From: an uncultured Micromonospora sp.
Lineage (GTDB): Bacteria; Actinomycetota; Actinomycetes; Mycobacteriales; Micromonosporaceae
Assembly (NCBI GenBank): GCA_937951935.1
Contig: CALGAM010000003.1
Location: 1-7,261, forward strand
Reading direction: 5' to 3'
Length of the DNA: 7,261 bases
A program made the position numbers and the translations under genes. The notes beneath the pieces are model-generated. The model was given only the letters and a program-made list of their open reading frames with translations. It searched no databases and was not told the DNA's origin. Of this stretch, positions 6,201 to 7,261 are shown in pieces (within the stretch, counting starts at the first letter, position 1; each line of letters opens with the position of its first letter).

Positions 6201-7261
6201 CGGCAGCTCGCCGGGGTCGGTTCGAGCAGGTTGCCCTCGGGGCCGATGGTCGTCTGGAGGCTGGTCACCAGCTCCTCCCGGATGGCGTCCAGGGGCGGGT
6301 TGGTGACCTGGGCGAAGAGCTGGTGGAAGTAGTCGTAGAGGAGTCGGGGCCGGGTCGACAGCGGCGAGATCGGGGTGTCGGTGCCCATCGAGCCGACCGG
6401 CTCGGCGCCGGTCCGGGCCATGGGCGCGAGCAGGATCTTCAGTTCCTCCTCGGTGTAGCCGAAGGTCTGCTGCCGGCGCCGCACCGAGTCGTGGGTGTAG
6501 ACGATGTGTTCCCGGGCCGGCAGGTCGGCCAGGTCGATCAGGCCGGCGTGCAGCCACTCGTCGTACGGGTGCTCGGCGGCCAGCTCGGACTTGATCTCCT
6601 CGTCGGTGACGATCCGCCCGGCGGCGGTGTCGACCAGGAACATGCGGCCCGGCTGGAGCCGCCCCTTGGCGACGACGGTCGCCGGGTCGAGGTCGAGCAC
6701 CCCGGCCTCGCTGCCGAGCACGACCAGGCCGTCGGAGGTGAGCCACCACCGGCCGGGCCGCAGGCCGTTGCGGTCGAGGACGGCGCCGACCAGGGTGCCG
6801 TCGCTGAAGGCGACCGACGCCGGGCCGTCCCACGGCTCCATGAGGCTGGCGTGGAAGCGGTAGAAGGCCCGCTTCGCCGGGTCCATGTCGGGGTCGTTCT
6901 CCCACGCCTCCGGGATCATCATCAGCACCGCGTGCGGCAGGCTCCGCCCGGCCAGGTGCAGCAGTTCCAGGACCTCGTCGAAGTTGGCCGAGTCGGAGGC
7001 GGCGGGGGTGCAGATCGGGAAGAGCCGCCTGATGTTGCCCGGGAGGTTGGGGCTGCGCAGCAGCGCCTCGCGGGCCTGCATCCAGTTCTTGTTGCCGCGG
7101 ATCGTGTTGATCTCGCCGTTGTGCGCGATGAACCGGAACGGGTGGGCCAGGGGCCAGGACGGGAAGGTGTTGGTGGAGAACCGGGAGTGGACCAGGGCGA
7201 TCGCGCTGTCGACCCGGGGGTCGGTCAGGTCGGGGTAGAAGCGCGGCAGCTGGTCGGGGGT
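3194..7261 (-). CDS. gltB: Glutamate synthase (NADPH) large subunit, 5' end cut by window edge
   Basis: GltB converts glutamine plus 2-oxoglutarate to two glutamates, channelling ammonia from an N-terminal glutaminase site to an FMN site. About 1,355 codons are visible and the frame stays open to position 7261, so the gene starts outside the window. Comparison with Azospirillum GltB, from memory, suggests roughly 180-210 residues are missing, including the N-terminal nucleophile Cys. Numbering from the window edge, the remaining class II glutaminase residues are Arg27 (HSRFST), Asn48-Gly49 (HNGE) and Asp90; their spacing fits Arg210, Asn231 and Asp273 of the Azospirillum enzyme. The central domain spans about 240-620. 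The FMN synthase domain is about 620-1000, with GGKSNTGEGGED near 707-718 and SGHDGGTGASP near 848-858. A [3Fe-4S] motif Cys-x5-Cys-x4-Cys lies at 925-936. The C-terminal GXGXG beta-helix domain covers about 1040-1240. The protein ends in a roughly 35-residue Pro/Ala-rich tail. I see no frameshift or lost motif. gltD follows with an 8-base overlap. Confidence 0.97.
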   Translation of the reverse strand, partial: TPDQLPRFYPDLTDPRVDSAIALVHSRFSTNTFPSWPLAHPFRFIAHNGEINTIRGNKNWMQAREALLRSPNLPGNIRRLFPICTPAASDSANFDEVLELLHLAGRSLPHAVLMMIPEAWENDPDMDPAKRAFYRFHASLMEPWDGPASVAFSDGTLVGAVLDRNGLRPGRWWLTSDGLVVLGSEAGVLDLDPATVVAKGRLQPGRMFLVDTAAGRIVTDEEIKSELAAEHPYDEWLHAGLIDLADLPAREHIVYTHDSVRRRQQTFGYTEEELKILLAPMARTGAEPVGSMGTDTPISPLSTRPRLLYDYFHQLFAQVTNPPLDAIREELVTSLQTTIGPEGNLLEPTPASCRRIVLPYPVIDNDELAKILSIDEDGNLPGFKAVRVSGLYRLRDGAAGIRARLTEICRHVSEAIEDGVRILVLSDRDSTADLAPIPSLLLTAAVHQHLVREQTRTQVALIVESGDCREVHHVALLIGYGAAAVNPYLAFESVEDLINTGALTGVEPRTAIRNYVRALGKGVLKIMSKMGISTVSSYCGAQVFEAVGLDDRLLQRYFAGTPGKIGGIGLAEIHAEIAARHARAYPANANQYAHRPLEVGGEYQWRREGELHLFNPETVFLLQHATRSRQYEIFREYTARVDALAARAGSLRGLFRLRTGVRPPVPLDEVEPATEIVKRFATGAISYGSISAEAHETLAIAMNRLGGKSNTGEGGEDVERLYDPARRSAVKQVASGRFGVTTEYLVNADDIQIKMAQGAKPGEGGQLPGNKVWPWIARTRHATPGVGLISPPPHHDIYSIEDLAQLVHDLKSVNPTARIHVKLVSEVGVGTVAAGVAKLKADVILISGHDGGTGASPLNSLKHAGTPWELGLAETQQTLLLNNLRDRVTVQVDGQLKTGRDVIIAALLGAEEYGFATAPLIVAGCVMMRVCHLDTCPVGIATQNPVLRERYTGRPEFVENFFLFLAEEVRGYLAELGFRTLEEAIGATELLDFAPAVDHWKARGLDLRPVLHVPELPPGAARRRVRDQDHGLDRSLDNELIRLAEPALRDGSRVRAAVAVRNEHRSVGAMLGGEVTRRYGGAGLPTDTIEFDLTGTAGQSFGAFLPTGVTLRLSGDANDYVGKGLSGGRIVIRPHPDAPFAVGLDAPPGPNGRAEDQIIAGNTILYGATGGELFCRGRVGERFAVRNSGAVAVVEGVGDHGCEYMTGGIVVVLGEVGRNFAAGMSGGTAFVWRLDRRRVNPELVDLAPLSDEERVTLHDLVQRHFAETDSAVAEGLLKRWPEAVEEFTAVVPRDYRRVMEIMRTARAEGRDVDEAVMAALAAPATPPPAPAATPAVPDQPPRGDEPRASQEVARA
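3207..3213 (-). promoter_or_regulatory. Ribosome binding site of gltD, inside the end of gltB
   Basis: On the minus strand this reads AGGAGGT, a near-perfect Shine-Dalgarno sequence, 5 bases ahead of the GTG start at 3201. It lies within the last codons of gltB. The gltB TGA (3196-3194) falls just inside gltD, with the overlap reading GTGCCTGA. This decides the gltD start and suggests that ribosomes finishing gltB can restart on gltD, which would help keep the subunits in equal amounts. Confidence 0.85.

Noticed and set aside
3087..6905. Very long second open frame on the minus strand within gltB (about 1,270 codons)
   Set aside because: It lies inside gltB in another frame, its product is almost all Arg/Pro/Gly/Ala without any recognisable domain, and long empty frames are expected in DNA this GC-rich. 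The gltB frame itself shows a complete family signature.
3194..7081. gltB starting at the ATG at 7081
   Set aside because: The same frame continues upstream to the window edge and encodes conserved glutaminase sequence (HSRFST, HNGEINTIRGN), so this Met is internal and the gene is cut by the window.

Overview
The DNA is very GC-rich, and nearly every third codon position in the clear genes is G or C. It uses GTG starts and tightly packed genes, which points to a high-GC actinomycete. A Micromonosporaceae-like source (Micromonospora and relatives) is my best guess from general sequence feel, but no marker in the window fixes the genus.

Layout from left to right. Positions 1-302 hold no gene I can support; this is probably the upstream region of the gene that follows. 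Positions 303-1730 (+) encode a multi-pass membrane protein of the DUF418 family, function unknown. Positions 1687-3201 (-) encode GltD, the small subunit of NADPH-dependent glutamate synthase (GOGAT). Positions 3194-7261 (-) encode GltB, the large GOGAT subunit, which runs off the right edge and so lacks its N-terminus, including the catalytic cysteine.

gltB and gltD form a compact operon read right to left. They overlap by 8 bases, and a very strong Shine-Dalgarno sequence for gltD lies inside the end of gltB. Together the products convert glutamine plus 2-oxoglutarate to two glutamates. GltB hydrolyses glutamine and reduces the imino intermediate on FMN; GltD passes electrons from NADPH through FAD and iron-sulfur clusters. 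The operon promoter lies outside the window.

The DUF418 gene converges on gltD, and the two coding sequences overlap tail to tail by 44 bp, so no intergenic space exists for a shared terminator. This overlap, low-complexity C-terminal tails on all three proteins, and a possible leaderless promoter at the DUF418 start are the least ordinary points. I see no mobile element, CRISPR array, RNA gene, toxin or defence system, or other clear novel system; the region reads as ordinary core metabolism beside an uncharacterised membrane protein.
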